Positions 1-9,866 of a stretch of DNA of 64,000 nucleotides are shown here, piece after piece. The DNA is from Aurantiochytrium sp. KH105. Its lineage: Eukaryota; Sar; Bigyra; Thraustochytrida; Thraustochytriidae. A program made the translations under genes and the position numbers. Numbering within the stretch: the stretch's first letter is position 1; each line of letters starts with the position of its first letter. Location of the stretch: assembly GCA_003116975.1 (NCBI GenBank), contig BGKB01000015.1:806001-870000 (forward strand), written 5' to 3'. A model generated the notes under the pieces. It did not search any database. It was not told the origin of the DNA and saw only the letters and a list, made by a program, of their open reading frames with translations.

Positions 1-3000
1 TTGGGCTGCTTTGGCTGCGACGGCGGCTGCGACACTTGCGGACTAGAATTGGCATCGGGCTTGACTTGCTTTTTCGCCTTGCGTGCAGCCTTGCGCTTGG
101 CCTTGTTCTCTTGTTGAAGTTGTTCCCAGTACGCAGCAAGATCATCCGGGTTCTCAGGCTCCGAGGTAAGCGCATTGAAGGGATCGCTTGCTGGTGCCTC
201 GCTAGGCTCCTGCTCCATCACCTGGGGAGCAGCAACAGGAGCCACAGGCTGCACAGGCGTTGGAGCTGTTGCAGGCGCTGGGGGGACGACAAAGCGCGAA
301 GGCTGTGGCTGGGCTGCAGGAGGCTGCTTGGACTTTTCTTGCTTAGCCTGCTTTTGCTTTTGTTGCGGCGCAAGCGGCGCGGCCCCCTTCTTTCCCTTGC
401 CGATCTGCCGCTCGTGCGGGCCGACCGTCGTCGCCTCTTTAGAGGCGGGAGGCTGCACCACGGGCTGTGGTGCTTGAGCATTCTGAATATGCCTGCGGCC
501 GGGGACAAGCGGGTTTCGCGTGGTAAGGTTGAGGAGCTGTGCCCAAGGCAACAGCTTACCCCGGTTGTTTCCGCACGATCCATAGAGGGTGGTTCCGCCA
601 ATAAATTCTTCGTCAAAGACAACCTCGACGCAGCCCGTCGAGGCGTGCGTTGCCACGACGGTACCCGCAAGGCCAAAGGGCACAACGGGACTGCCCATAT
701 TAGCAATCCGATCGCCAAGGCGGGGCGGCTGCGCGGCGGTGGGTGAGCGCAGCCAGTCGGCTTCGATATCGGCTCCGTACTTGTAAAGAATGTCCGGACT
801 GAGACCAATCACCACTTGACTGCCCTCTCGAGCCTTGGCAGCATCGAGGACGCTCTTGCGCACATCATCAGAAGCGCGTTGCACAGCCTTGATGGCGTCT
901 CGCGACATGGACTTGCTTGTTGTTGGAACGAGAGGCAGCCGAAAGGTGTCAATCTGCTCGAGCCACTTGCATACCTTGTCCAGCGTGCGACGGCCCTCAT
1001 CTCCCGAGCCAAAGATGGACGAGATGGTGTATTCGACGGTGTTCGGGTTGCTCTGCAAGGCCCGAAACACCTCGGGGAACTTTTTCTTGTAAGCGGCAAT
1101 GAGCTCGAGAGCGCGCGGCGTGTACTCCCATCCGCCAGGCCCGCCACCACCGCCGCCGTTGGCTCGGGCCTGCTTGTTGGCCTCCTTGCGCTCTTCTGGG
1201 TCGAGACCCGAAATCGTCGTCACCGTTTCGCCGGTGCTCCAAGCAGGCTTGGCGGCATCCTGCGACTTGGCGCGCACATACCCGGCGATCACGTACGAGC
1301 GACCGACCTTGAGGTTGAGGCCAATGTCGTAGTGACCTGGACGGACGAGCACCGAGCCAGAAATCTTCCCGAGCGTGCTACCGTCAATGTTAAAGGTCTT
1401 GGCAGCCCGGTTACTGGGAATGTACTTGTCGACAATGGAGTTGGCAATCGTGCGGCCAAAAGGCGGAATTTGCGGCGCAAATTTGTCGAATTCAGCCTTG
1501 ACGAGCCCGGTCTCGTGAGCAACAACTTTGCCGACCATGCCGTAGCCCGCCTTTTGTAGGCACATGACCATGGTGTCGACCGGGAAACGAGCTTCGATGG
1601 GAGGCGGGGCGCGGGCCATGAAGCGAGGGTCGGGGGCCTCGTTCTTGTAGCTAACGAGCTGATAGGGAACCCAGGTCTCCACATCGGCGTAGACCTGGGC
1701 CGCGGCACCTGTGCGCTGATCAACGTCCATGCCCTGAAGCGGGCGGACCTTGAGCATGCAGACAACCTCCCCAATCTCTAGACCACCCGTCCCCACCTGT
1801 CGCGCACCTCGGAGGGCGCGGTCCTGGGCTATCTCGGCGAGGCGCAGGAAATTGTCAGAGTCCGCCTCCGTCTGGACGTCCTTGCGAAAGGAGAAGCGAC
1901 GCTTCTTTTCCGCGTGCAGCGTAAACACATACATGTCATCAGCCACTGCCAAGACTTGCGCCTCGCGCATGTTGGGATAGTCAACGAATACTGTGAGCTG
2001 GTCCTTGCGAGCGTCTTGCAGGCGCTGCAGGGTCTTTGCGACGACGGAAGCGACGCTCGAGGTTTCATCATCCGTGTCGTCCATGTTATTGAGGACGTCA
2101 TCGGCCGAACTCCGCTGCGTCTTTGCCTCGCCGTCGCCAAAGGCTACGATGGAGGGCGCGCGAACGTTCAGAATGAGCGATTCCTTGCGGGACTCGCGAT
2201 TAAAGACGCAGACTGCGGCCTTGCGGAGCTCGGCTGGGCGCGTGGACAGCAAGGTCAGGGCCGAAGACAGCTGCGGATCGCCGGGATACTTGCCATCAAT
2301 GTGCACGCCAGGGAGCAAGTTCGGGTCGAACTTGTCCATGGGTGGGAGCTCAAAAGGGCGCGCAACGCTTTGGCACATTTCAATGTCCGGAAGCCCTGCG
2401 GCCGGAAAACTAGAGGGCACAGTTGCGGTGCTCGACGCATCAGCTTCAAAGATAATCTCGTGGCCAAAGGTGTTACGCTTTCGCTCATCCTCGGTAAGTT
2501 TTTCTTCGGGACAATGTTCGGCAACGGCATCGACAAGCTTCTTCTCGTCGATAAAGGGCAGCAAATTGACGCCTTCCCATGGATTCCGTTTGCCGTTCAT
2601 GTCGACGCGAAAGGTGCGCGGGTAAAACTCTGCAAGAGGAGAGGTGGAAAGAGTCATGAGTTCGCGGTAACACTTGGGTAGAAACTTGGCCGAGTCCGCA
2701 GGGAGACAGCTAAGCAGCTGCATGAAGGGCCGAAACGGCTGGCCGAGGCGCAGCTGCACCTTGATGTCGGCCAAGTTGAGCATGTCTGAGGCGAGTGGGG
2801 CGTAGTGAAAGGGGAAAAACCACGTCCAGGATTGCACGCCCTGGTAGTAGTAAAGATAGCACCACTGAATGCCCTCAATGTAAGCGCGCACAAGGTGTTG
2901 GAGGACGCCCTTGTCCTCTTGACTCTCGTTGCGCACATCGATGCCAAACTTTTCGGCATAGTACTTGGCCTTGAAACCGGCAGTCCCCTCGGCGTCAAGC

Positions 3001-4298
3001 CCTCTATCGCGGGCAAATTGGGCGTACGGCGCCTCGGGAAGGTTCTCCTCCTCCTCGTCATCATCATCGTCATCCTCATTGTCGTCATCATTGCCACCGG
3101 CGTTGGATTTGCCGTTTGAAGTCTTGGACTTTCGTGGCTTGGGTGCAGGGGTTGGTGCAAAGCGTTGCTGTCGGCGTTGCTCGCGCTGCATGTCCTTTTT
3201 CTGCTGAGCAAAGACCTCCTCCTCGCGCTTGCCAATCGTGACGAGAATCTGTTGAAGACGATCAAAGTGGACGTGGCCGTTTTGCGTAATGTATCCTTCC
3301 ATCTGCGGAAGGAGCGTTTTATACTGCTTGATGAGGTCATCGAGACCGCCATCGGCGATATGGAGCGAAGGGAGATGCGGGAGGAAATCGTTACCGACGA
3401 GCATGATGAGAAGCACCCAGTCGTCAATAACCCGCTCAAGACTGTACCCGAACGGCAAGTCCAGGGATGAGAACTCGAGGTCGAGGTACTGGCGCAGCGC
3501 TGAGACGTGGAGAAGTTCCCACTTGTCTTGCTCAACCTGCTTCTTGACTTCCTTGGTCGTTTGGGATCCGCCCTTTTTCCCTCCTCTGCCGCCTGTGAAG
3601 TCGACCTCTTCACGAAGCAGCACAAAGTGAGGTTCGTGAGACGCGAGCCCGAGCATGATGAGATCAGCATCGAGGCCGCAGAGGCAATGACGGGTGTTGG
3701 GGTCGTAGCCCGGCTGCATGCGGGTATGGCGAATGTAGTCCATGATCTTGTGTTCGCCCTCACCGGGGACGTCATGACCAGAGTAGACTACCTTGAGCTT
3801 GCGCCAGCGCGGGTCCTCCTTAATCTTGAGGCGTACAAAGTACTGAAAGTTGCGGCTGACCTCTGCCATGAACTCTGTGCCCGGAGTGATGCAGTTGGAG
3901 TCGAACTGGTCGCGCATCTCTTCTTCGGTAATGTTGCCATCGCGGAGAGCCTTCTCGAGGCCTTCGCGACGGTCGCGCGCGCTCGCAAACCGGCGCGAGC
4001 GCTGTTGGTTCATCTTGGCGCGCGGGGCGCAGCCATCGACGGCAAGGACGACCACCTTTTGCGGGTTCACAATGTGCACCATACGGTCAACGTACGAGAA
4101 CATGCCGAGCACCATGTCTTTCATCGAGATCTTGTCCGAGACGTCCTCGTCGTTCGGGTGGGTGCAATTGTGAATGATGCCGTTCATATCCAGATACATG
4201 TTATCCACCTCGGCCAAAAACTGCGTGTCCTTGCCGATCTTTTGGTTGATGAGCGGGTACCGCTCGCTCACCCATCGGTAGAACTTGGGGACGCCCAT
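1..4298 (-). CDS. XRN1: XRN1-type 5'-3' exoribonuclease, C-terminus cut by window edge
   Basis: Processive 5'-3' exoribonuclease that degrades decapped, 5'-monophosphorylated mRNA in the cytoplasm. The frame opens at an ATG (MGVPKFYRW) and stays open without introns for 1432 codons to the left edge, so the C-terminus lies outside. The XRN N-terminal nuclease domain carries the family's acidic metal ligands: D37 in YLDMNGIIH, D88 in AVDGCAPRAK, E180/E182 in GEGEHKIMDYIR, and a GLDADLIMLGL motif shortly after. A middle XRN domain follows, with an Asp/Glu-rich loop (plus-strand 3045-3100). Then come regions matching the SH3-like/D domains of Xrn1 (ARFPVDTMVMCLQKAGYG), and a Gln/Pro/Lys-rich tail. 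The post-catalytic domains favour cytoplasmic XRN1 over nuclear XRN2/Rat1. Family assignment is very secure; the exact C-terminal extent is unknown. Confidence 0.96.
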   Translation of the reverse strand, partial: MGVPKFYRWVSERYPLINQKIGKDTQFLAEVDNMYLDMNGIIHNCTHPNDEDVSDKISMKDMVLGMFSYVDRMVHIVNPQKVVVLAVDGCAPRAKMNQQRSRRFASARDRREGLEKALRDGNITEEEMRDQFDSNCITPGTEFMAEVSRNFQYFVRLKIKEDPRWRKLKVVYSGHDVPGEGEHKIMDYIRHTRMQPGYDPNTRHCLCGLDADLIMLGLASHEPHFVLLREEVDFTGGRGGKKGGSQTTKEVKKQVEQDKWELLHVSALRQYLDLEFSSLDLPFGYSLERVIDDWVLLIMLVGNDFLPHLPSLHIADGGLDDLIKQYKTLLPQMEGYITQNGHVHFDRLQQILVTIGKREEEVFAQQKKDMQREQRRQQRFAPTPAPKPRKSKTSNGKSNAGGNDDDNEDDDDDDEEEENLPEAPYAQFARDRGLDAEGTAGFKAKYYAEKFGIDVRNESQEDKGVLQHLVRAYIEGIQWCYLYYYQGVQSWTWFFPFHYAPLASDMLNLADIKVQLRLGQPFRPFMQLLSCLPADSAKFLPKCYRELMTLSTSPLAEFYPRTFRVDMNGKRNPWEGVNLLPFIDEKKLVDAVAEHCPEEKLTEDERKRNTFGHEIIFEADASSTATVPSSFPAAGLPDIEMCQSVARPFELPPMDKFDPNLLPGVHIDGKYPGDPQLSSALTLLSTRPAELRKAAVCVFNRESRKESLILNVRAPSIVAFGDGEAKTQRSSADDVLNNMDDTDDETSSVASVVAKTLQRLQDARKDQLTVFVDYPNMREAQVLAVADDMYVFTLHAEKKRRFSFRKDVQTEADSDNFLRLAEIAQDRALRGARQVGTGGLEIGEVVCMLKVRPLQGMDVDQRTGAAAQVYADVETWVPYQLVSYKNEAPDPRFMARAPPPIEARFPVDTMVMCLQKAGYGMVGKVVAHETGLVKAEFDKFAPQIPPFGRTIANSIVDKYIPSNRAAKTFNIDGSTLGKISGSVLVRPGHYDIGLNLKVGRSYVIAGYVRAKSQDAAKPAWSTGETVTTISGLDPEERKEANKQARANGGGGGGPGGWEYTPRALELIAAYKKKFPEVFRALQSNPNTVEYTISSIFGSGDEGRRTLDKVCKWLEQIDTFRLPLVPTTSKSMSRDAIKAVQRASDDVRKSVLDAAKAREGSQVVIGLSPDILYKYGADIEADWLRSPTAAQPPRLGDRIANMGSPVVPFGLAGTVVATHASTGCVEVVFDEEFIGGTTLYGSCGNNRGKLLPWAQLLNLTTRNPLVPGRRHIQNAQAPQPVVQPPASKEATTVGPHERQIGKGKKGAAPLAPQQKQKQAKQEKSKQPPAAQPQPSRFVVPPAPATAPTPVQPVAPVAAPQVMEQEPSEAPASDPFNALTSEPENPDDLAAYWEQLQQENKAKRKAARKAKKQVKPDANSSPQVSQPPSQPKQP

Positions 4299-5119
4299 CT
4301 TGGCGACGCGGAGTGAGTGCTCCGCCGCTCTGTGCGCGCGTGCGCGCTCGGGATACGGCTTGCTTCACTCGCTTCCGCGCTGGCACGCAGACAGGCAGGC
4401 GCCTCCGATGTTCAAACCGCCAGGCCGGCCGTCGGTCCGCGAGCGCGGACGCGGGGACGCGTGTCCGTGCGCGGGGGAAGAGAGGGTTTGCTGGCGGGGC
4501 CCGCTCGCGCCGCCTGCCTGCTGCCGGCTGTCTGCTGTCGCGCGCGCGCTCCGGGGCGAGTGCGCCTCCGCCGTAGCGCCTGAGCTCGATCTGCTTTTGG
4601 GCGCTTTTTTCCACCGCGCGTTTGGTGCACTAGCGGCCCGCCGCGCAAGTGCAACAGTCGCTGCACGAAAGTGGAACAAAGGCAGCGCAAGTCGGGCAAA
4701 TATTCAACCGCCGCGTTCCAGAGACGTTCCGAAGATGTTCCGCCTCAGAGCAGGAGAGCATCAAGTTCAAGGAACGAACCGCCTCGTCGTCGCTGCCTTT
4801 GCTGTGCTCGGCACGGCCATCGCAAGAAACATTTCATACAATCCTCCTTCCCCTTATATGCAAGCAAGTCCACTCGGTCGGTCCGCGCGCTATGTGCGGG
4901 CCAGCTGCCAGCTGGCCACTGCCTGCCAGCTAGAAGAAGAGAAGCACAAAATGATCTCTTGCTTCATGCATGGCAGATGTTCTCATTTGTTGTTGATTTT
5001 TATCAAAACTCTACAGGGGCAAGCTTGGAAGACTGTTGGCCTTGGTGAATTGAAACCTTGTTTTTCAGTAATGAGTAGACATACAAATGTACAAAGGAGA
5101 AGACAATGACACATTCGAC
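4299..5119. other. Intergenic: XRN1 upstream region and 3' flank of the TCP11-like gene
   Basis: The part next to XRN1 (about 4300-4640) is very GC-rich with CG-dense low complexity. The part next to the TCP11-like gene is more AT-rich. Both neighbours are transcribed leftward, so this holds the 3' UTR of one and the promoter of the other. I see no convincing ORF, RNA gene or TATA element. Confidence 0.6.
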
Positions 5120-6946
5120 CTAGTGTTGCACGGCCTCTGATGATGAGGACTCGGGTGAGGTTGACGTGGCCGCCTCGTTCTCGGTCTCAGTCTCTGACGA
5201 CGCGATAGAGGCAGCTTGGCCAGATGTCTCGGCGAGGACCTCTTTGGCGAGCGTTGCATACGTTTGCGTGTGAATACGGAGATCGCGGGCAGCAAAAATG
5301 CGAATTTCCTGCACGAGAGAAGCAATTGGTTTGGCAAGTGGAGACAGACGCATGGCCTCGAGCATCTTGAGCTGGTCTTCACTCTTGGTCTTGTCGGGGG
5401 GCGGTACGACAAGGGCAGTAATGATGCCCCGAAGACGATCATTAATAATCTTGTAGGTAGCGTCCTGCTGAATAAAGCCCGCGGGCGGGTGAATTGACTT
5501 GTACAAGAGGTTTTGCAACACGCCCTCCTCGGGCGCGTCGATGGAGCAAAACTTTTTCAACTCTTCCAAAACGGCATCGGTCAGGACTTTAGCCATGGAC
5601 TCCCGCTGCCGGTGGACGACCTTGGTGGTTTTGCCTTGCATGCCGCCATCCTCGGCGCGATCGTCCGTAAAGACTTCGAGCTTGTTGCCGAGCCTCTGGC
5701 CCAACAGCGCGCTCACCTTGTCGATTGCCTCGGGAGTGGCATCGGGAACCATTTGGCGAATGCGCAAGATGGCAAAGGCGAGGCGCCAGATTGCCTGAGC
5801 GCGGTGCACAAAGTCCTCAAGCGTGGCGCGTTCGTCCGCCATGGTCTCGGGCAGGGCTACGGAAATGGGCCCGCCTTCGCGAAAGACCAGTTCAGGATCG
5901 CAACGTTCAAGCTCGTTCTCGCCGCCGGGAAGAATGAGATCGAGGATGGCACCGCGAAGCGCCACGGGAAGCGATCGCGGCTCCTCTCCCGTAGGAAAGG
6001 CCCCGGCCACGAACGCCCGGGTGTATTCCAAGGAAACTTCTCCGGCGTCGACGCGTTTTTGAAATTCGGCACGAATCATATCGGCGCCCTCCTCGGAGAC
6101 GACGGGAGAAATCTGGCGCAAGAAGGCGTTGGTCATGTCAAGGCGCACCTGCTCGAGCTTTTCATGGCAAAAGTCAAAGAACTCGTGCAATAGGTGGACC
6201 TTGTGGTGAAGTTCGTCGTGATGGTCCTTGTCGGCGGCATCGAGCTTGGCCAAGTAAGACTTGAGCCAAGCGTCGGTGTGCTCACTGCGTGCCGGAGCCT
6301 CGAGCATGCGAATGTACTTGACGACGAACTCGGTCAGGGGGCGCAGATCCCAGGAGGCGGGAGAATTGTGCTCGAGCATCTGACCGAGGAGATCGAGGTC
6401 CAGCGCCGCGTCGAGTTGTGCGTGAAGATCCTTACGGTTCGGCGTAATGGACGCCATGACCTGTTTCAGTTCGTCAATGAGGGCAAAGAGTCTTCGAAAG
6501 TCTTTGCGAGCCATGTCCTCTTCGATGAGTCTCCACATGGCGTCTTTGGCGGTGTCCATCACGACCTGTTTGAGTTTGTCTTCATCTCTGCCCGACTCGC
6601 GCTCGACAGAGTACTCTGGGTCGGCCATGAGCTGGCGCAGCAGGAAGGCCTTGAGCTGATCGCCCACCTTTTGCTCTTGGGCGTCACGAGCTTTGGCGCG
6701 CTCTTGCTCCTGCGCTTTGGCTGCCGCGGCTTCGTTGCGCTCGGGTTTCGCCTGGCGCGCGGGCTCTGCGCGGGTCCCTGCGCGGTTCTTCCTGCCGCCG
6801 GCGCCGCCCTTGGCCTGCGCGCTCGCGAGCAAGGCGAGCAGCGCGCCGCCCGCGGCCACGGTCGTCGCCGCGCTCATGGCCACCGTCAGCCACCACGCGC
6901 CGCTGCTCAGGCCGGCGTCGCTCTGCTGCTGTCGCGGCGGCGCCAT
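5120..6946 (-). CDS. TCP11 (T-complex protein 11) family protein with N-terminal membrane anchor
   Basis: A 608-residue intronless protein starting at ATG. Residues about 20-43 form a hydrophobic Ala/Leu-rich segment that could anchor the protein or serve as a signal. A basic Lys/Arg/Ala/Glu-rich linker follows (about 45-100). From about residue 150 to 560 the sequence is helical and matches the TCP11 family. One matching block resembles LDLDLLGQMLEHNS...WDLRPLTEFVVKYIRMLEAPAR. Another resembles EQVRLDMTNAFLRQISP, corresponding to the animal LxxDxANxxLxxLxP block. The tail is Ser/Glu/Thr-rich. TCP11 proteins include mouse sperm TCP11 and yeast Sok1 and are linked to cAMP/PKA signalling, but no enzymatic activity is known. 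The membrane segment is not typical of animal members. The family call rests on motif resemblance. Confidence 0.8.
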   Translation of the reverse strand: MAPPRQQQSDAGLSSGAWWLTVAMSAATTVAAGGALLALLASAQAKGGAGGRKNRAGTRAEPARQAKPERNEAAAAKAQEQERAKARDAQEQKVGDQLKAFLLRQLMADPEYSVERESGRDEDKLKQVVMDTAKDAMWRLIEEDMARKDFRRLFALIDELKQVMASITPNRKDLHAQLDAALDLDLLGQMLEHNSPASWDLRPLTEFVVKYIRMLEAPARSEHTDAWLKSYLAKLDAADKDHHDELHHKVHLLHEFFDFCHEKLEQVRLDMTNAFLRQISPVVSEEGADMIRAEFQKRVDAGEVSLEYTRAFVAGAFPTGEEPRSLPVALRGAILDLILPGGENELERCDPELVFREGGPISVALPETMADERATLEDFVHRAQAIWRLAFAILRIRQMVPDATPEAIDKVSALLGQRLGNKLEVFTDDRAEDGGMQGKTTKVVHRQRESMAKVLTDAVLEELKKFCSIDAPEEGVLQNLLYKSIHPPAGFIQQDATYKIINDRLRGIITALVVPPPDKTKSEDQLKMLEAMRLSPLAKPIASLVQEIRIFAARDLRIHTQTYATLAKEVLAETSGQAASIASSETETENEAATSTSPESSSSEAVQH

Positions 6947-7743
6947 GCTCTCGCCGCGTCCCTCGCGCCCGCTCCCGCTCCCGCCCTCGCTGCGCGTACG
7001 TCCAGCCTGCTGCTGCGCGCCGCGTCGCTGCGTCGATCAGGAACTGCTCGCGCTTCGACGGTTGAGAATCCAACGCGGCAGAGACCGGACAATGCGCTTT
7101 GATTCCTTCGAGAAACATCGGCGGTGCGCGCGCTCTCAAGGGGCCAAAGGTCGATGGAAAACTGCTGGGCGAGGCGCGATGCAAGGGCAACGCGATGGCT
7201 GCCGCGAGCACCGTGCCGTGAAGGGCATCGACGGTGGCTCGTTGCTTTTCGGGGCGGAGGCTGGCCCGGTCGAGAGGCCTCGGTGCGTTGGGGTTTAGGT
7301 TATGAAGGCCGCCGACTTGGGGCGGGTCGTAGGGGGGGGGAGGGCGTGGATTACTATGGTTAAAAGACAAAGCGGCGCTGCGCTGCGCTGCGTTGCGTTG
7401 CGCTGCGCTGCGTTGCGTTGCGCTGCGCTGCGTTGCAAACTCAAGAGTGTCGCTGGTGACATGCATTGTGCCCCAACATTTTCTCTTCTCTCTGGCCGTT
7501 GGGCTCGTGACTGGGACAGGAACAACTTCTCAGAGTCATTGTGTAACACACTTTGTTTGATCATCAATTCATTGCAGCTTAATCTTGAGGATTCCGCAAG
7601 TCGAGCCCGCGGTCATTACAGAAATCCTGCTCAGTGACGAAGGCGTCACAAACGATTGCGCATTTCACAAGTCGTAAGCGCCAAGAGAATGACAAGAGGG
7701 CGAAGTTGCTCAGTTCGTAGGAGGCCAACGCTGTGTTCATGAC
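6947..7743. other. Intergenic between TCP11-like and oxygenase genes
   Basis: Contains the TCP11-like gene's upstream region (GC-rich, 6947-7300) and the 3' flank of the TPR/oxygenase gene. A short G run (7331-7341) and a 20-bp higher-order repeat (7381-7436) lie here. No supported gene was seen. Confidence 0.6.
7381..7436. repeat. 20-bp higher-order tandem repeat, about 2.8 copies
   Basis: The unit is two CGCTG pentamers followed by two CGTTG pentamers, repeated almost perfectly. It is nested: pentamer repeats arranged into a 20-bp unit. The perfection suggests recent expansion. Confidence 0.85.
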
Positions 7744-9438
7744 TCAGTCCAGCACAGAAGGCACTGACTTATTGAGCATGTTGACGAGCTCGACGGTCTG
7801 ATTATAGACGACAAAGCCTCCGGGGTCATCACCCGAAGGCTTCTTTTTCTCCTTGGAGTCGCTGGCGCGACACTCTTTTGCCTCCTCCTTGTCCAGATCT
7901 TGACCTTGATCTTGTTCCTTGTCGCGCGGCTCGTTACACAAGTCGCATCCGTGCGCTTGCACATAATCATTAACAAGAGGGCCATACTGGAAGTCATCGA
8001 CGTAGAGAAAAAGAACAAGTATGATCCGGGTCCCCGACGTGATGGGGAAGCCCGCGTGTCGAAGCGGTCCTGCAAAAGCGACGGCATGGCCCTGATCTGC
8101 GGTGACGACCTTGCCTTGGCCATCAGGGCCAAGAGCTTCGAACCAGGTCCCGCCACCCTCGAAGTGGACGCCTCGTTGATTCAGTGCGAGCGTAAAGCTC
8201 ATGGAAGAGGTGTCGCGATGCTCGGGCAGAGAAAAGGATTTGTCCTTTTCGGCATCATAACGCACAATGAACGCGTCGTGAACACGCATGCGGGTGGAGC
8301 CATCCTCTGCAACTGTAGAGCTGCCATCGGCAAGTCTTGGGTAGGCATGTGCGAGCATTGGATAGAGACGGGTTTCGAGCAAACGGCGAAGCCAGGGTCG
8401 CAACGCGGGAATGTCCTCGACTGCAATGTCAGTGGTTGGCACGCTCGAGTGACGCACAGTGGACCACACGCCATCTCGCCTTGTGGCATGAAAGTCATTG
8501 ACGCAGCGCAGCACGTTTGTGCACTCGCTCTCCGTGAGCACGGGGGTTTTGGAGCGAAAGACGAGCTCTTCGTTTTGTGTTTCTGGTGCAAAAAGAGCAA
8601 GGGCGGGCGTGCAATGACGACGCGTGGGGTGTACGGCAAAAGCATCAAAGTCCGTCGGCACGGGCGCGGACCCAACAAGATCATGCACAGCTGCTGCGAC
8701 GTCGGCAGGTCGATGATTCGAGGTGGAGGTGATGGTGGTTGATAACAATGTCTCGTTGGCGAGAGGGTTTGTGTGAGGCTCGGGGTCGTCCCAACACGCT
8801 CGTTTGGCTGCTTGACGGCGGAGCACGGGGCAGTGGGGCACAACGCGATGGCCTTGACGCCAGAGCGCGTAGGCGGCAGTGTGGTGATCGGCGTGTATTT
8901 TGATCCAGCCAGCGAGGTGAAAAGCGTCAGCTACAATGTCGGCCTCGCGCGCGTCAGAGGAGGGGCGCAGCTCGCAGACAGCGAGGCAATGCTGCAGGGC
9001 CTCTTCCTTGAGGTTGGCTTTGAAAAGGAGCTTGGCGAGCAAGAGTGCGTAGTCTGGGTCTGCGGGTGCCGACAAGAGCGCCTCGCGCAGGGCGAGGATG
9101 GCATTGTCGCGGCGGCCGAGGCCCTCGAGGGCGGCGGCGTGACAGAGACGGAGGTCGCGCTCGCAGCACGAGGCGTCGTCGCGCCAAGTCTCGGCGTCGA
9201 TGAGCATCCTGCAAACGCGCAGCTCTTCTTTAAAGCGTCTTCGAGCGCGTTCCTGCTCGAGGTGTTTCTTTGCGGCCTCGGGAGACATGTGCTTGCTCAG
9301 CAGTGCGAGCTGTTTCGTCCAAGTCTCCTCGAGCGCATCCTCGGCGTCGATGAAGCTCGCCATGATGTTTTCCCAGCCAGACTCGAACAAGGACTGCTTT
9401 GCTCCATTCGTCGCACCAGACAACCACAAATGTGACAT
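7744..9438 (-). CDS. TPR-domain plus 2-oxoglutarate/Fe(II) dioxygenase (prolyl-hydroxylase-like)
   Basis: A 564-residue protein starting at ATG, no introns. Residues about 60-200 are Ala/Leu-rich helical pairs with TPR spacing (for example DNAILALREALLSAPADPDYALLLAKLL), suggesting a protein-interaction region. The C-terminal half is a 2OG-Fe(II) oxygenase fold. Iron ligands appear as H407 and D409 in LPEHRDTSS and distal H461 in PLRHAGFPITSGTR. R471 in the same block is placed to bind 2-oxoglutarate. The surrounding strands (GGGTWFEAL, GHAVAFAGPL) are typical of prolyl-4-hydroxylase-like enzymes. A charged Asp/Lys/Glu-rich linker precedes a short C-terminal tail. There is no signal peptide or ER-retention signal, so a cytoplasmic or nuclear substrate is likely; the substrate cannot be named. 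Catalytic residues look complete. Confidence 0.85.
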   Translation of the reverse strand: MSHLWLSGATNGAKQSLFESGWENIMASFIDAEDALEETWTKQLALLSKHMSPEAAKKHLEQERARRRFKEELRVCRMLIDAETWRDDASCCERDLRLCHAAALEGLGRRDNAILALREALLSAPADPDYALLLAKLLFKANLKEEALQHCLAVCELRPSSDAREADIVADAFHLAGWIKIHADHHTAAYALWRQGHRVVPHCPVLRRQAAKRACWDDPEPHTNPLANETLLSTTITSTSNHRPADVAAAVHDLVGSAPVPTDFDAFAVHPTRRHCTPALALFAPETQNEELVFRSKTPVLTESECTNVLRCVNDFHATRRDGVWSTVRHSSVPTTDIAVEDIPALRPWLRRLLETRLYPMLAHAYPRLADGSSTVAEDGSTRMRVHDAFIVRYDAEKDKSFSLPEHRDTSSMSFTLALNQRGVHFEGGGTWFEALGPDGQGKVVTADQGHAVAFAGPLRHAGFPITSGTRIILVLFLYVDDFQYGPLVNDYVQAHGCDLCNEPRDKEQDQGQDLDKEEAKECRASDSKEKKKPSGDDPGGFVVYNQTVELVNMLNKSVPSVLD

Positions 9439-9866
9439 AAGTGAGTTCTGACTATAATTACAAATGTGTCCTTTCTTTGCAAACAGAAATGCGCAATCAA
9501 TGACCCGTTGACTTTTGCGTTGCGTCCTGTTTGGTTGCGTCGTTTGAACGTAAAGAGAGGCGAAAGTAAAAGACGAGAAAATGAAATGAAGCCGGCATTG
9601 ATCCTCATTATCATTATCACAGCCGGAGGAATTCTGGAGAAAGTCTTTGCAGATTTACGAAAGGGCTCCCTTCCTTCCTTCCTTCCTTCCTTCCTTCCTT
9701 CGTCTTCTTTCCACCAACAAGAAAATGAAGGCGAAAATTATGTATGCATGAGGTCGTCAGGTTCATCGGGTCAGAATCTATCAGTCAGGGCCAAAGGGAT
9801 TTTAGTTTACCATGGAAATTTCGTAGAGCGCGCAAGCATAGGAAGAAATGGCGTCAATCAAATAAA
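9439..9866. other. Intergenic with TTCC microsatellite
   Basis: Holds the upstream region of the oxygenase gene and the 3' flank of the first AP2 gene. The only distinctive element is the TTCC array at 9668-9701. No gene was recognised. Confidence 0.6.
9668..9701. repeat. (TTCC)n microsatellite, about 8 copies
   Basis: Uninterrupted TTCC repeats in the spacer between the oxygenase and AP2 genes. Confidence 0.9.
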
